Source of the DNA: Defluviicoccus sp. bin129
Lineage (GTDB): Bacteria > Pseudomonadota > Alphaproteobacteria > MPNO01
DNA length: 43,268 nucleotides
Reading direction: 5' to 3'
Assembly: GCA_002239065.1 (NCBI GenBank)
Contig: MPNO01000041.1
Coordinates: forward strand, 1 to 43,268
Shown: in pieces, positions 34,259-41,860 of the stretch
Layout: every line of letters begins with the position of its first letter
Position numbering within the stretch: position 1 is the stretch's first letter
The notes under the pieces: generated by a model
Told to the model about the DNA's origin: nothing
Databases searched by the model: none
Seen by the model: the letters and a program-made list of their open reading frames with translations, nothing else
Position numbers and translations under genes: made by a program

Positions 34259-34307
34259 CGACGGCTCCCGGCCGCGCGGCGCGGCGGGTCTGGGAAGCGG
34301 GCGGGCG

Positions 34308-35477
34308 CTACTTCCAGGCGGGCTTGGCGATCGCCTCGGCGGTGCGCTCCCTGGGCGGCCAGACGATGTGCTGGGTGCCGCCCTGGATCTGCGAGATCAT
34401 CGTCGGCAGGGCGACGTTCATCACCCCTTCGAACCTGACCGGCCCGTTGATGGTGGCAAACGTCGTGCCGGCCACGGTCTCGCGCAGCCTGTCCTTGTCG
34501 AGCCCGGCCCTGGCCACGGCCTGTTGCAGGATCTCCGCCGAGACATAGGCGAGCGGCGCGTCGAGGAAGTCCGGGTCGGTCTTCCAGCGCGCCTTGAACG
34601 CATCGGCGAAGGCCCTGGCCGACGGCCAGTCCTTGCGTGCCGGCGTCCAGTGGCCCATCGTCAGGATGCCGTTGCGCGCCGGCCCGAAGATCTTGCCGAA
34701 GAAGTCGTATTGCGGGCCCAGCAGCACGACCTGGGTCTGCTGGTCGAGCCCGATCTCGCGCGCGCCCTTCATGTAGAGCACCGCGTCCGCCGGATAGGTG
34801 TAGGCCAGCACCGCGTCGGGCTTCGCGTTCTTCACCTTGTTGAGCAGCGCCGTCAGATCCTTCACGTCGGGCGGGTAGTCCTCGTTCAGCACCAGCTCGA
34901 TGCCGGCCTTCTTCAGCGCCGGCACGACGAAGGACTTGTTCTCCTGGGTGTAGGGCAGCTGGTTGGTCACCAGCGCCGCCGAGGAGACGCCGCGGTCCTT
35001 CAACAGCGCCGCCAGCACCTCGCTCTGGCGGTCGGGGAAGAGCGAGGTCGGGAACCAGATATTGCCCGCCTTCAGCTTGCGCAGCTGCACCGAGGCCGCG
35101 GTGTTGCCGACGACGGGGAACTTGTAGCGCTCGATGACGCCCGCGATGGCGAGGTGGAGCGAGGTGCCCCAGGGCGCGAGCAGCAGATCGACCTTGTCGT
35201 CGGTGATCAGCTTCTCGTAGATCTGCACCGCCTTGCCCGGGTTCGACTGGTCGTCATAGGAGACGAATTCGACCATGCGCCTGGTCCCGGCGACGTCGAG
35301 CCCGCCGGCGGCGTTCACCTGCTCGCGCCACAGATTGTAGGACTGGTACTGCGAGGTGGCGGCCTGGGCGAACAGCCCGGTCTTCGATTCCGAGAAGCCG
35401 ATCTTGACGGGCTCGGCCGCTTCCGCGGCGATCGACCCGGCCAGCGCCGCGGCGATCGCGGTCAGCAATTTCTTCAT
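34308..35477 (-). CDS. ABC transporter substrate-binding protein, LivK-like (type I)
   Basis: A 389-residue exported protein: signal peptide MKKLLTAIAAALAGSIAAEA, then the leucine-binding-protein fold starting VKIGFSESKTGLFA. DLLLAPWGTSLHLAIAGVIE and an RxSEVLAALLKDRG-like segment follow. It has a GGAAGG ribosome-binding site. It lies between the NicX-like dioxygenase and livH in one operon. By neighbourhood it probably binds an aromatic or pyridine acid. Confidence 0.92.
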   Translation of the reverse strand: MKKLLTAIAAALAGSIAAEAAEPVKIGFSESKTGLFAQAATSQYQSYNLWREQVNAAGGLDVAGTRRMVEFVSYDDQSNPGKAVQIYEKLITDDKVDLLLAPWGTSLHLAIAGVIERYKFPVVGNTAASVQLRKLKAGNIWFPTSLFPDRQSEVLAALLKDRGVSSAALVTNQLPYTQENKSFVVPALKKAGIELVLNEDYPPDVKDLTALLNKVKNAKPDAVLAYTYPADAVLYMKGAREIGLDQQTQVVLLGPQYDFFGKIFGPARNGILTMGHWTPARKDWPSARAFADAFKARWKTDPDFLDAPLAYVSAEILQQAVARAGLDKDRLRETVAGTTFATINGPVRFEGVMNVALPTMISQIQGGTQHIVWPPRERTAEAIAKPAWK

Positions 35478-35506
35478 CGTGTTCTGCCTTCCCTGTCTGG
35501 ATTCGG

Positions 35507-36571
35507 TCAGCGCGCGACGCGTTCGACGACCATGGCGGGGTCGGTGAACCGCCCCTTGTCGAGGATCAGGTCGTTGTCGAGCATGATCGAGCAGTCGCGC
35601 ATCGGCACGTCGTAATGGCCGGTGGTGGTCCGGCTGCCGCCGCCCTGCGAGTTCGGCCCGGTGGAGAACAGGAAGTTGCCGGCGAACGCGCGCAGCGAGG
35701 AGTTCGCGCGGTCCGGGTCGTCGCCGTAGAGCGCCACGTTGTCCCAGCGCGATTGCGGGTTGAGCCCCCAGCCGAGATGCGAGACCGCATGCCCGTCCAT
35801 GTCGTCGGCATGGGCCCGGTTGTCGTCGAGCCACTGGGTCATCAGCCTGGCGTCGAGCCCGCCCTCGATGCCGCGGATGAAGCCTTCGCGGATCTCGAGC
35901 CGGATCTCGTCGGTGACGTAGCGGTTGTAGGGCAGCACCACGAAATCGCCCGGCCGGACGACCACCGTGCCGTTCGCCGAGCCCTCGTTGGGGAAGGTGT
36001 GGACGTGGCCGGCGCCCCAATGGTCGAACCGGCCCGGCTCGTCGGCGAAGCCGTACTGGATCATCGTCGGGTACTCGCCGAGCGAGACGGTGAGGTCCAT
36101 GCCGTCGTCGTTGAACATGCGCATGGTCTCGGCCTGTTCGAGGCGCTTGCCGGAATGGATCACCGCCTCCTTCAGCCCGGGCGGCGCCAGGGTGCGCTCC
36201 AGATCGTCCGGATGGTCGACGATCATCAGGACCCGGGTTCCGGCGTCGCGCACCTGCTTGAGCCATCTGGTGAACAGCGGGACGTGCAGGCAGACCAGCA
36301 TGTCGGCCGCCTGCAGCGCCTCCAGCGTGCCCTTGCAGGCGCCCACCGTCGCCACCCCGACCGAGGTCCAGCTCGGCACCGCGTTGACGCACATCTCGTA
36401 GGCGTCGGCGCCCAGCGCCTCGGCGGCGGCGAAGGAGGCCTGGACGTATTCGCGCCTGGTCGCGAGATCGCTCAACAGGGCGACCGTCTCGCCCTTGCGA
36501 ACGTTGCTGAGCTCGAACTCGGTGCGGAACAGATTGGCCAGCCTGGCCGGGTTGAGGGATTGCGGGCGCAT
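35507..36571 (-). CDS. 2,5-dihydroxypyridine 5,6-dioxygenase-like (NicX/Hpo family)
   Basis: A 354-residue protein matching the NicX family, which resembles M29 aminopeptidases but carries out iron-dependent ring opening of 2,5-dihydroxypyridine to N-formylmaleamate. Landmarks: FADEPGRFDHW (175-185), HTFPNEGSANGT (191-202), SHLGWGLNPQSRW (264-276) and NFLFSTGPN (299-307). The three iron ligands known for Hpo are all retained as H265, H319 and D321. It leads the operon with the Liv transporter and is divergent from an SDR. A related hydroxypyridine or other aromatic could be the real substrate. Confidence 0.8.
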   Translation of the reverse strand: MRPQSLNPARLANLFRTEFELSNVRKGETVALLSDLATRREYVQASFAAAEALGADAYEMCVNAVPSWTSVGVATVGACKGTLEALQAADMLVCLHVPLFTRWLKQVRDAGTRVLMIVDHPDDLERTLAPPGLKEAVIHSGKRLEQAETMRMFNDDGMDLTVSLGEYPTMIQYGFADEPGRFDHWGAGHVHTFPNEGSANGTVVVRPGDFVVLPYNRYVTDEIRLEIREGFIRGIEGGLDARLMTQWLDDNRAHADDMDGHAVSHLGWGLNPQSRWDNVALYGDDPDRANSSLRAFAGNFLFSTGPNSQGGGSRTTTGHYDVPMRDCSIMLDNDLILDKGRFTDPAMVVERVAR

Positions 36572-36639
36572 CTCGGCATCCTCCCGAACGGGGTTCGGCG
36601 AAGCTTCACACGCGGCCCGGGGTCTGTCAATTTTCAGCC

Positions 36640-37389
36640 ATGGCGGGCGTCTCCCTGATCACCGGCGGCGGCAGCGGCATCGGCCGCCAGACCGCGATCT
36701 CGCTCGGTCAGGCGGGCGATGCGGTCGCGGTCGCCGATATCGACGAAGCCGCGGCGCGAAGGACCGTCGATGCGATCCTCGGCACCGGCGGGATCGCCGC
36801 CGCCTACGCGCTGGACGTGGCCGACCCGGCGGCGGTCGCCGAGACCGCCGGCGCCGTCGCCCGCGATCTCGGACCGGTCGAGCGCGCGGTCAACCTCGCC
36901 GGCATCATCGGTTTCGCCGATATCGAGGACATCGCCGACGCGGACTGGCGGCGGATGATGGCGGTCCATGCCGGCGGCACCTTCCATGTCTGCCGCGCGG
37001 TGGTCCCGGGGATGGTCGAACGGCGCCGGGGGGCGATCGTCAACACCGCCTCGGTGTTCGCGCTGCGCGGCCAGGCCGGCGCCGCCCACTACGCCGCCGC
37101 CAAGGCGGCGGTGATCGCGTTTACCAAATCCGTCGCGCGCGAGAAGGCGCCCTTCGGCGTGCGCGTCAACGCGGTCTCGCCGGGCCCGGTCGACACGCCG
37201 TTCTTCGGCCGCGGCATGGCGGGCGACGAACTCGACGCGGTGCGCCGCGAACGGGCCGGGACCATCCCGCTCGGCGCCGTCGCCCGGGCGGAGCAGGTCT
37301 CCTCGGTGATCGTCTTCCTGCTCGGCGACGGCGCCGCCCACATGACCGGCCAGGTCATCCCCGTGGACGGCGGCGAGACCATGCGCTAG
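36640..37389 (+). CDS. Short-chain dehydrogenase/reductase (SDR) 2
   Basis: A 249-residue classical SDR: TGGGSGIG (8-15), D33 favouring NAD(H), NLAG (85-88), S138, Y151 and K155 (YAAAK), and the terminal VDGGETMR. The usual active-site Asn before the fifth strand reads VHAGG, so His110 occupies that position. It is divergent from the NicX-like gene over 68 bp, suggesting shared control, and is followed by a strong hairpin terminator. Confidence 0.9.
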   Translation: MAGVSLITGGGSGIGRQTAISLGQAGDAVAVADIDEAAARRTVDAILGTGGIAAAYALDVADPAAVAETAGAVARDLGPVERAVNLAGIIGFADIEDIADADWRRMMAVHAGGTFHVCRAVVPGMVERRRGAIVNTASVFALRGQAGAAHYAAAKAAVIAFTKSVAREKAPFGVRVNAVSPGPVDTPFFGRGMAGDELDAVRRERAGTIPLGAVARAEQVSSVIVFLLGDGAAHMTGQVIPVDGGETMR

Positions 37390-37412
37390 GGCGCGGCGCG
37401 GGCCGGAATCGA

Positions 37413-37439
37413 AAAGGGGCCGGACGGGCCGGCCCCTTT
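37413..37439. terminator. Bidirectional Rho-independent terminator
   Basis: An 11-bp perfect stem (AAAGGGGCCGG at 37413-37423 with its complement at 37429-37439) encloses a 5-base loop. The A/T ends make it usable on both strands. It lies between the convergent SDR and the TRAP binding-protein gene. Confidence 0.85.
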
Positions 37440-37462
37440 CCATTACGCGCGCAAGAGAAGCA

Positions 37463-38515
37463 TCAGCCCTTGGGCCGGTGCCTCTCCGCCACCGTCTTCA
37501 GCTTCTCGTACAGCTCGCGCACCTGGGGGTTCTTGTGGTTGCCCAGGATCTTCTCGCCCAGCGGGCGCAGCTTCGCGAGGTAGCGCTGCTGGTCGGCGTC
37601 GGAGAACCTGATCAGCTCGACCCCGTCGTCCTGCCAGATCTTGTGCGACGATGCGACCTTGTCGCGGACCGCCTCGGCGACCTCCTCCTCCAGCTCGCCG
37701 GGGATCTCGAGCGCCATCTTGCGCAGATCGGCCGGGAGCTTGTTCAGCCAGGCCTTGCTGTACCACGTGGCGGTCGGGATGTAGCCGCCGCTGGACACGG
37801 TGGTGAACTTGGCGACGGTGTAGAATTTCAGCCCGGTCATGGCGACGATGCTGGAACGGCAGGCATCGACCACGCCGCGCTGCATCGCGGGCACGACCTC
37901 GGTGAAGTTCATCGGCACGCCGGTGCCGCCCCACGCGCCGGGTATCGCGCGCTCCACCGGGCTCGCCAGCACGCGGATCTTGAGGCCGGCGATGTCCTCG
38001 GGCTTGCGGATCGGCTTGGTGCTGGCGTAGGAGGTGCCCTCATAGACGATCAGCCCGGCGCCGACCACGCCCTTGTCCTCCGCGGCGGACAGGAAGGGCG
38101 TCTTGAACTCGGGGTCCCTGATCGCGTCGTTGCCGTGCTTCTGGCTGACGAAGATTCCCGGCGCGTCGGGCACCATGAACGCCTGGTTGACGCCGACATA
38201 GAAGGCGGGCGGGGTCAGGAAGACCTCCTGCGTGCCGAGCAGGGTGGCCTCGACCTGGCGCGCGATGGTGCCGAGCTGGCTCAGCGGGAAGACCTTGTAG
38301 GTCACCCGGCCGCCGCTGCGTTCGGCGAGCCGCTTGCCGATCTTCTCGCCCCACTCCTGCTGCGGGTCGTTGATCGTCGCCATGCCGATCTTCATGTTGA
38401 ATTTCTTCTGGGCCAGCGCCGGTGACGGCTGCAGCGCGAGCGCCGCGACGGCCCCGCCGGCGACGAGGGCGACGGCAAGCGTGCCCTTCCCGGCGAATTT
38501 CAAACGCTTGGACAT
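37463..38515 (-). CDS. TRAP transporter substrate-binding protein (DctP-like) 3, orphan
   Basis: A 350-residue exported protein: basic N-terminus, signal peptide to about residue 35 (cleavage near ALA-QKK), and DctP features including the ligand-binding arginine in GLKIRVLASPVER and FTEVVPAMQRGVVDACRSS. The ATG at 38513-38515 is preceded by GGGAG. No DctQ or DctM genes accompany it; it stands between a terminator and a divergent HpaB-like gene. It could use permeases elsewhere or act as a sensor. Confidence 0.88.
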   Translation of the reverse strand: MSKRLKFAGKGTLAVALVAGGAVAALALQPSPALAQKKFNMKIGMATINDPQQEWGEKIGKRLAERSGGRVTYKVFPLSQLGTIARQVEATLLGTQEVFLTPPAFYVGVNQAFMVPDAPGIFVSQKHGNDAIRDPEFKTPFLSAAEDKGVVGAGLIVYEGTSYASTKPIRKPEDIAGLKIRVLASPVERAIPGAWGGTGVPMNFTEVVPAMQRGVVDACRSSIVAMTGLKFYTVAKFTTVSSGGYIPTATWYSKAWLNKLPADLRKMALEIPGELEEEVAEAVRDKVASSHKIWQDDGVELIRFSDADQQRYLAKLRPLGEKILGNHKNPQVRELYEKLKTVAERHRPKG

Positions 38516-38649
38516 ATGGTCGTCTCCCATCGTTGGTCTTCGACGCGCAGACGGCGCCGTCCCGGATTGCGTCGCCGCCTCGGGCGCGGCATTTTGCCCG
38601 TTTGGCGGCGTGCCCGCCAGAACAAAACGCAATCGCCGGGGAGATCTCC

Positions 38650-40107
38650 GTGCCGGTCAGGACGGGCGGTCAGTATGTCGCGGGGCTGAAGGCGCGCCCG
38701 CGCGAGGTGTGGGTCGGCGGCGAGCGGGTGGACGACGTCGCCGCGCATCCCGCCTTCCGGCGCCCGGTCGCCCGGCTCGCCGGGCTGTTCGACCTGCAGC
38801 ACGACCCGGCGCGGAGGCACCGCATGATTTGGGTCTCGCCCGCGACCGGCGACGACGTGGCGACCGCCTTCATGCCGGCACGCGACCGGGCCGATCTGGA
38901 GAAGAAGCACGCCGCCTATCGCGGCGTCGCCGAGGCCACGCTCGGTCTGATGGGACGCTCGCCCGACTTCATGAACTGCACCCTGCTCGCTTTCGCCGAG
39001 GGGGCCGAGGTGTTCGCCCGCGGCGGCGCGCGGTTCGGCGAGAACATGGTGCGCTATTACGAGTTCGTGCGCGAGAACGACCTCTTCCTGACGCATGCGC
39101 TGATGTCGCCGCAGAACGACCGGTCCCGGGCGTCGTCGGCCCAGGCCGAACGCGACCTTCATCTCGGGCTGGTCTCGGAGTCCGCGGACGGCATCGTGGT
39201 GTCGGGCGCCCGGATGATCGCCACGCTGGGTCCGGTGGCCGACGAGGTGCTGATCTACAACATCCCCGGGCTGCCGCCGGAAGACGCGCGGCACGCGCTG
39301 GTCTTCGCGCTTCCGATCGACGCGCCGGGGCTGCGCCAGGTCTGCCGCGAGCCCTACGACCGGGGCGACACCAGGGCGGCCGACCACCCGCTCGCGGCGA
39401 ATTTCGAGGAACCCGATTCGCTGATGATCTTCGACGATGTGCTGGTCCCCTGGGACCGGGTGTTCGTCTACAACGACGCGGCGATCGCCAACGCGATCTT
39501 CCCCGACACCAGCCTGAGATCCTACACCGCGCACCAGACCTCGGTGCGCGGGCTGGTGAAGCTGGAATTCGCGGTCGGCGTCGCGATGGCGCTGGCCCGC
39601 GCGGTCAGCACCGACCGGTTCCTGCACGTCCAGCAGATGCTGGGCGAGTGCGTCGAGGCGATCGAGATCGTCCGCGCCTGCATCACCCGGTCGGAAGTGC
39701 ATCACGAGCCGACGCTGGCCGGCTCGGTGCGCGCGGAGATCGCGCCGCTGTTCATGGCGCGCACCTATCTCGCGCGGACCTATCCGAGGGTGATCGAGAT
39801 CATGCAGACCGTCGGCGCGGGCGGGCTGCTGGCGATGCCGAGCACGGCCGACCTCGAAAGCGCCATCGGCCCGGAGATCGAGCGCTACTACCAGGGCGCC
39901 GAGGGGATGCCGGGCGCCGAGCGGGTGGCGCTGTACAAGCTCGCCTGGGACCTCTGCGGCGAGGCCTTCGGCATGCGCCAGCTGCAATACGAGCGCTACT
40001 ACGCCGCCGACCCGGTGCGCAACATGGCGGCCAACTACCTGAACTACGACCGCACCGCCTGCGACGCGCTGGTCGACAGGGCGCTGGCGCTCGGCGGGCG
40101 GGCGTAA
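38650..40107 (+). CDS. 4-hydroxyphenylacetate 3-monooxygenase-like oxygenase (HpaB family)
   Basis: A 485-residue FADH2-using phenol hydroxylase of the HpaB/acyl-CoA-dehydrogenase fold. The N-terminus has TGGQYVAGL, the middle DFMNCTLLAF and HALMSPQNDRS, then MIFDDVLVPWDRVFVYND, and the C-terminus YYQGAEGMPGAERVALYKLAWDLCGEAFG. It would ortho-hydroxylate a phenolic acid using reduced flavin from a separate reductase (HpaC), which is not in the window. I used GTG 38650, because GGGGAG lies just upstream and the domain begins there. It is divergent from the orphan DctP and is followed after 31 bp by an SDR. Confidence 0.88.
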   Translation: MPVRTGGQYVAGLKARPREVWVGGERVDDVAAHPAFRRPVARLAGLFDLQHDPARRHRMIWVSPATGDDVATAFMPARDRADLEKKHAAYRGVAEATLGLMGRSPDFMNCTLLAFAEGAEVFARGGARFGENMVRYYEFVRENDLFLTHALMSPQNDRSRASSAQAERDLHLGLVSESADGIVVSGARMIATLGPVADEVLIYNIPGLPPEDARHALVFALPIDAPGLRQVCREPYDRGDTRAADHPLAANFEEPDSLMIFDDVLVPWDRVFVYNDAAIANAIFPDTSLRSYTAHQTSVRGLVKLEFAVGVAMALARAVSTDRFLHVQQMLGECVEAIEIVRACITRSEVHHEPTLAGSVRAEIAPLFMARTYLARTYPRVIEIMQTVGAGGLLAMPSTADLESAIGPEIERYYQGAEGMPGAERVALYKLAWDLCGEAFGMRQLQYERYYAADPVRNMAANYLNYDRTACDALVDRALALGGRA

Positions 40108-40138
40108 CCCCAGGAACTTGCAGCCAGGCGGGGGCGAG

Positions 40139-40840
40139 ATGGATTTGCAGGGCAGGAACGCGGTCGTCACCGGGGGCGCGGGGGCGCTCGGCTCGGCCGT
40201 CGTGGCGCGGCTTCTGGAGGCCGGCGCGGTGTGCCATGTCCCGGCCTTCGACGACGGCGAGGCGGCGCGCTTTCCCCATGCCGGGCACGAGCGCGTGCGG
40301 CTCGGCGTCGCCGGCGACCTCGCGGACTGGGACGCGGTGGAGCGGTTCTATTCCGGCATCGACGGGCTCTGGGCCTCGATCCACCTGGCCGGCGGGTTCG
40401 ACATGGGCGGCATCGCCGAGACCCCGCCCGGCATGTTCCAGCGCCAGATGTCGATGAACGCGGCGACCTGCTATCTGTGCTGTCGCGCGGCGGTCGCCGC
40501 CTTGCGCCGGGCGGGGGCGGGCGGGCGCATCGTCAACGTCGCCGCCAGGCCCGGGGTCGAGCCGCGCAGCGGCGCCGGCATGGCGGCCTACGCCGCCGCC
40601 AAGGCCGCGGTCGCGGCGCTGACCCAGGCGCTCGCCGAAGAGGTCGCGGCCGAGGGCATCCTGATCAACGCCGTCGCGCCCTCGATCCTCGATACCCCGG
40701 CCAACCGCGCGGCGATGCCCGATGCCGACCACGCCGCCTGGCCGAAGACCGCGCAGGTGGCCGAGACGATCGCCTTCCTCGCCGCACCCGCCAGCGCAGC
40801 AACCCGCGGCGCCGTGGTGCCGGTCTATGGCGTGGTGTGA
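40139..40840 (+). CDS. Short-chain dehydrogenase-like protein (SDR) 3, catalytic Ser replaced
   Basis: A 233-residue SDR with cofactor motif TGGAGALG (11-18), Y151 and K155 (YAAAK). The segment that normally carries the catalytic serine reads NVAARPGVEP, with alanines at 135-136; a subfamily with this pattern exists, so another residue may substitute. The terminal region is short. The ATG at 40139 follows GGGGGCGAG. It is presumably cotranscribed with the HpaB-like gene and may oxidise or dehydrogenate its product. Confidence 0.82.
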   Translation: MDLQGRNAVVTGGAGALGSAVVARLLEAGAVCHVPAFDDGEAARFPHAGHERVRLGVAGDLADWDAVERFYSGIDGLWASIHLAGGFDMGGIAETPPGMFQRQMSMNAATCYLCCRAAVAALRRAGAGGRIVNVAARPGVEPRSGAGMAAYAAAKAAVAALTQALAEEVAAEGILINAVAPSILDTPANRAAMPDADHAAWPKTAQVAETIAFLAAPASAATRGAVVPVYGVV

Positions 40841-40880
40841 CAAGACAAAGAACCAGCGGGTGGCATCGTCAGCTTGTCAC
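40837..40880. repeat. 8-bp inverted repeat after the SDR stop
   Basis: GTGACAAG (40837-40844) and CTTGTCAC (40873-40880) pair around 28 bases. The first arm overlaps the SDR stop. There is no T-run, so it is a weak terminator candidate. Confidence 0.35.
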
Positions 40881-41087
40881 GGGTCGTCCGATCTCCCAAT
40901 TATAGATAGTATATCCAATGGGTTAAGTGGGTGTCAAGGGCGCAATAAGGGAGTGCACGGGAGACCTACGACAAGTACGTATGGAGAATAACAGTTGTAT
41001 TTAGGGATGTTGCTCTCGCGGACGGCCGTGGAAACCAGGCATCATGATCGGGCTCCATAGGGGAATTTCCAAGCGACATGCGAATGC

Positions 41088-41160
41088 CATACGGGATCGG
41101 ACCGGTGAGGAAGTCCGTAGGATGGATAGACAGATTTACAGTAATACGGAATCCCGTATG
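41088..41160. other. oriT: oriT-like inverted-repeat region (candidate origin of transfer)
   Basis: The 358-bp gap 40841-41198 is visibly richer in A+T than all flanks and has no convincing gene. It holds a perfect 10-bp inverted repeat, CATACGGGAT (41088-41097) and ATCCCGTATG (41151-41160). Nested inside is CGGAC/GTCCG (41098-41102, 41113-41117), and an alternative small hairpin is ATACGG-AATC-CCGTAT near the right arm. Such features directly before mobilisation genes suggest oriT or their promoter/operator. No nick site can be named. Confidence 0.4.
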
Positions 41161-41198
41161 TTTCTATCGGAAGCGGTCTTACAGGACAGCGGGCTGCG

Positions 41199-41555
41199 AT
41201 GAGCGGTGATGGCGAGCGGCGCCAGCGTGCGGTGATGGCGACGGACGAGGAGTGGGAGCGCATCGGCCGCGCGGCGGCTGCCGCCGGCATGGACCGCTCG
41301 CGCTTCGTGGTCCACCGCGCGCTGATGGCGGAGCCGTTGCCGGCGGAGGTGCTGCGCCGCGCGGTGCGCGAGATGCTGGTGCAGTCGGCCCTGGAGGAGC
41401 GGCGGCTGCGCGAGGCGGGGCTGGGGGGGACCTGGGAGGATGCCTGCGACGCGGTGGAGGAATGGATCGAGCGGGAGGGCATGCTGGAGCGCCTGACCGA
41501 CGCGGGCGCGGCGAACCGCTGGAAGGCGCTCGGCGACCCGGAGGCTGGGTCGTGA
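41199..41555 (+). CDS. Ribbon-helix-helix-like mobilisation accessory protein 1 (MobC-like)
   Basis: A 118-residue charged protein. Residues 13-42 (a strand, then DEEWERIGRAAAAAGMDRSR, then FVVHRALM) resemble the ribbon-helix-helix DNA-binding core of relaxosome accessory proteins such as MobC. The rest is helical, with many Glu and Arg residues. It is the first of three overlapping genes of similar plan upstream of relaxase sequence. It would bind oriT DNA and help the relaxase nick it. No name can be assigned. Confidence 0.6.
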   Translation: MSGDGERRQRAVMATDEEWERIGRAAAAAGMDRSRFVVHRALMAEPLPAEVLRRAVREMLVQSALEERRLREAGLGGTWEDACDAVEEWIEREGMLERLTDAGAANRWKALGDPEAGS

Positions 41556-41860
41556 CGGAGGAGGATCGCCCCGGGCGGCGGGCGCGGAGCCTGCACTGCA
41601 AGCCGGACGAGCAGGCGCTGATCCGCGCGCGCGCCCTGGCGGCGGGGAAGACGAACTCGGGCTACGTGCTGGACCTGGCACATGCCGACGACCCGGAGCG
41701 CCACGAGCTGGTGCTGACGGCGGACGAGCAGACGGAGCTGCGCGACGCGGCGGCCGAGCTGCGGGCGTTCGTGCGGGCGCTGATGGTCGGGCTGCCGGAG
41801 ACCGGCGGCCTGAGCCTGCTGGCGGCGATCGCGGTTCTCGGCGAAGCGGGCAGGCGATGA
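41552..41860 (+). CDS. Ribbon-helix-helix-like mobilisation accessory protein 2
   Basis: A 102-residue protein starting at GTG 41552, which overlaps the previous stop (GTGA). It shows the same plan as its neighbour: a short strand SLHCKPDEQALIRARALAAG and then GYVLDLAH, followed by a helical C-terminus (ELRDAAAELRAFVRALM). It is probably a second relaxosome accessory protein. Its stop overlaps the start of the next gene by four bases. Confidence 0.58.
   Translation: MTEEDRPGRRARSLHCKPDEQALIRARALAAGKTNSGYVLDLAHADDPERHELVLTADEQTELRDAAAELRAFVRALMVGLPETGGLSLLAAIAVLGEAGRR

Noticed and set aside
40881..40930. att site in the AT-rich stretch after the last SDR
   Set aside because: No matching direct repeat was found in the window, and the other end of any element lies outside it.
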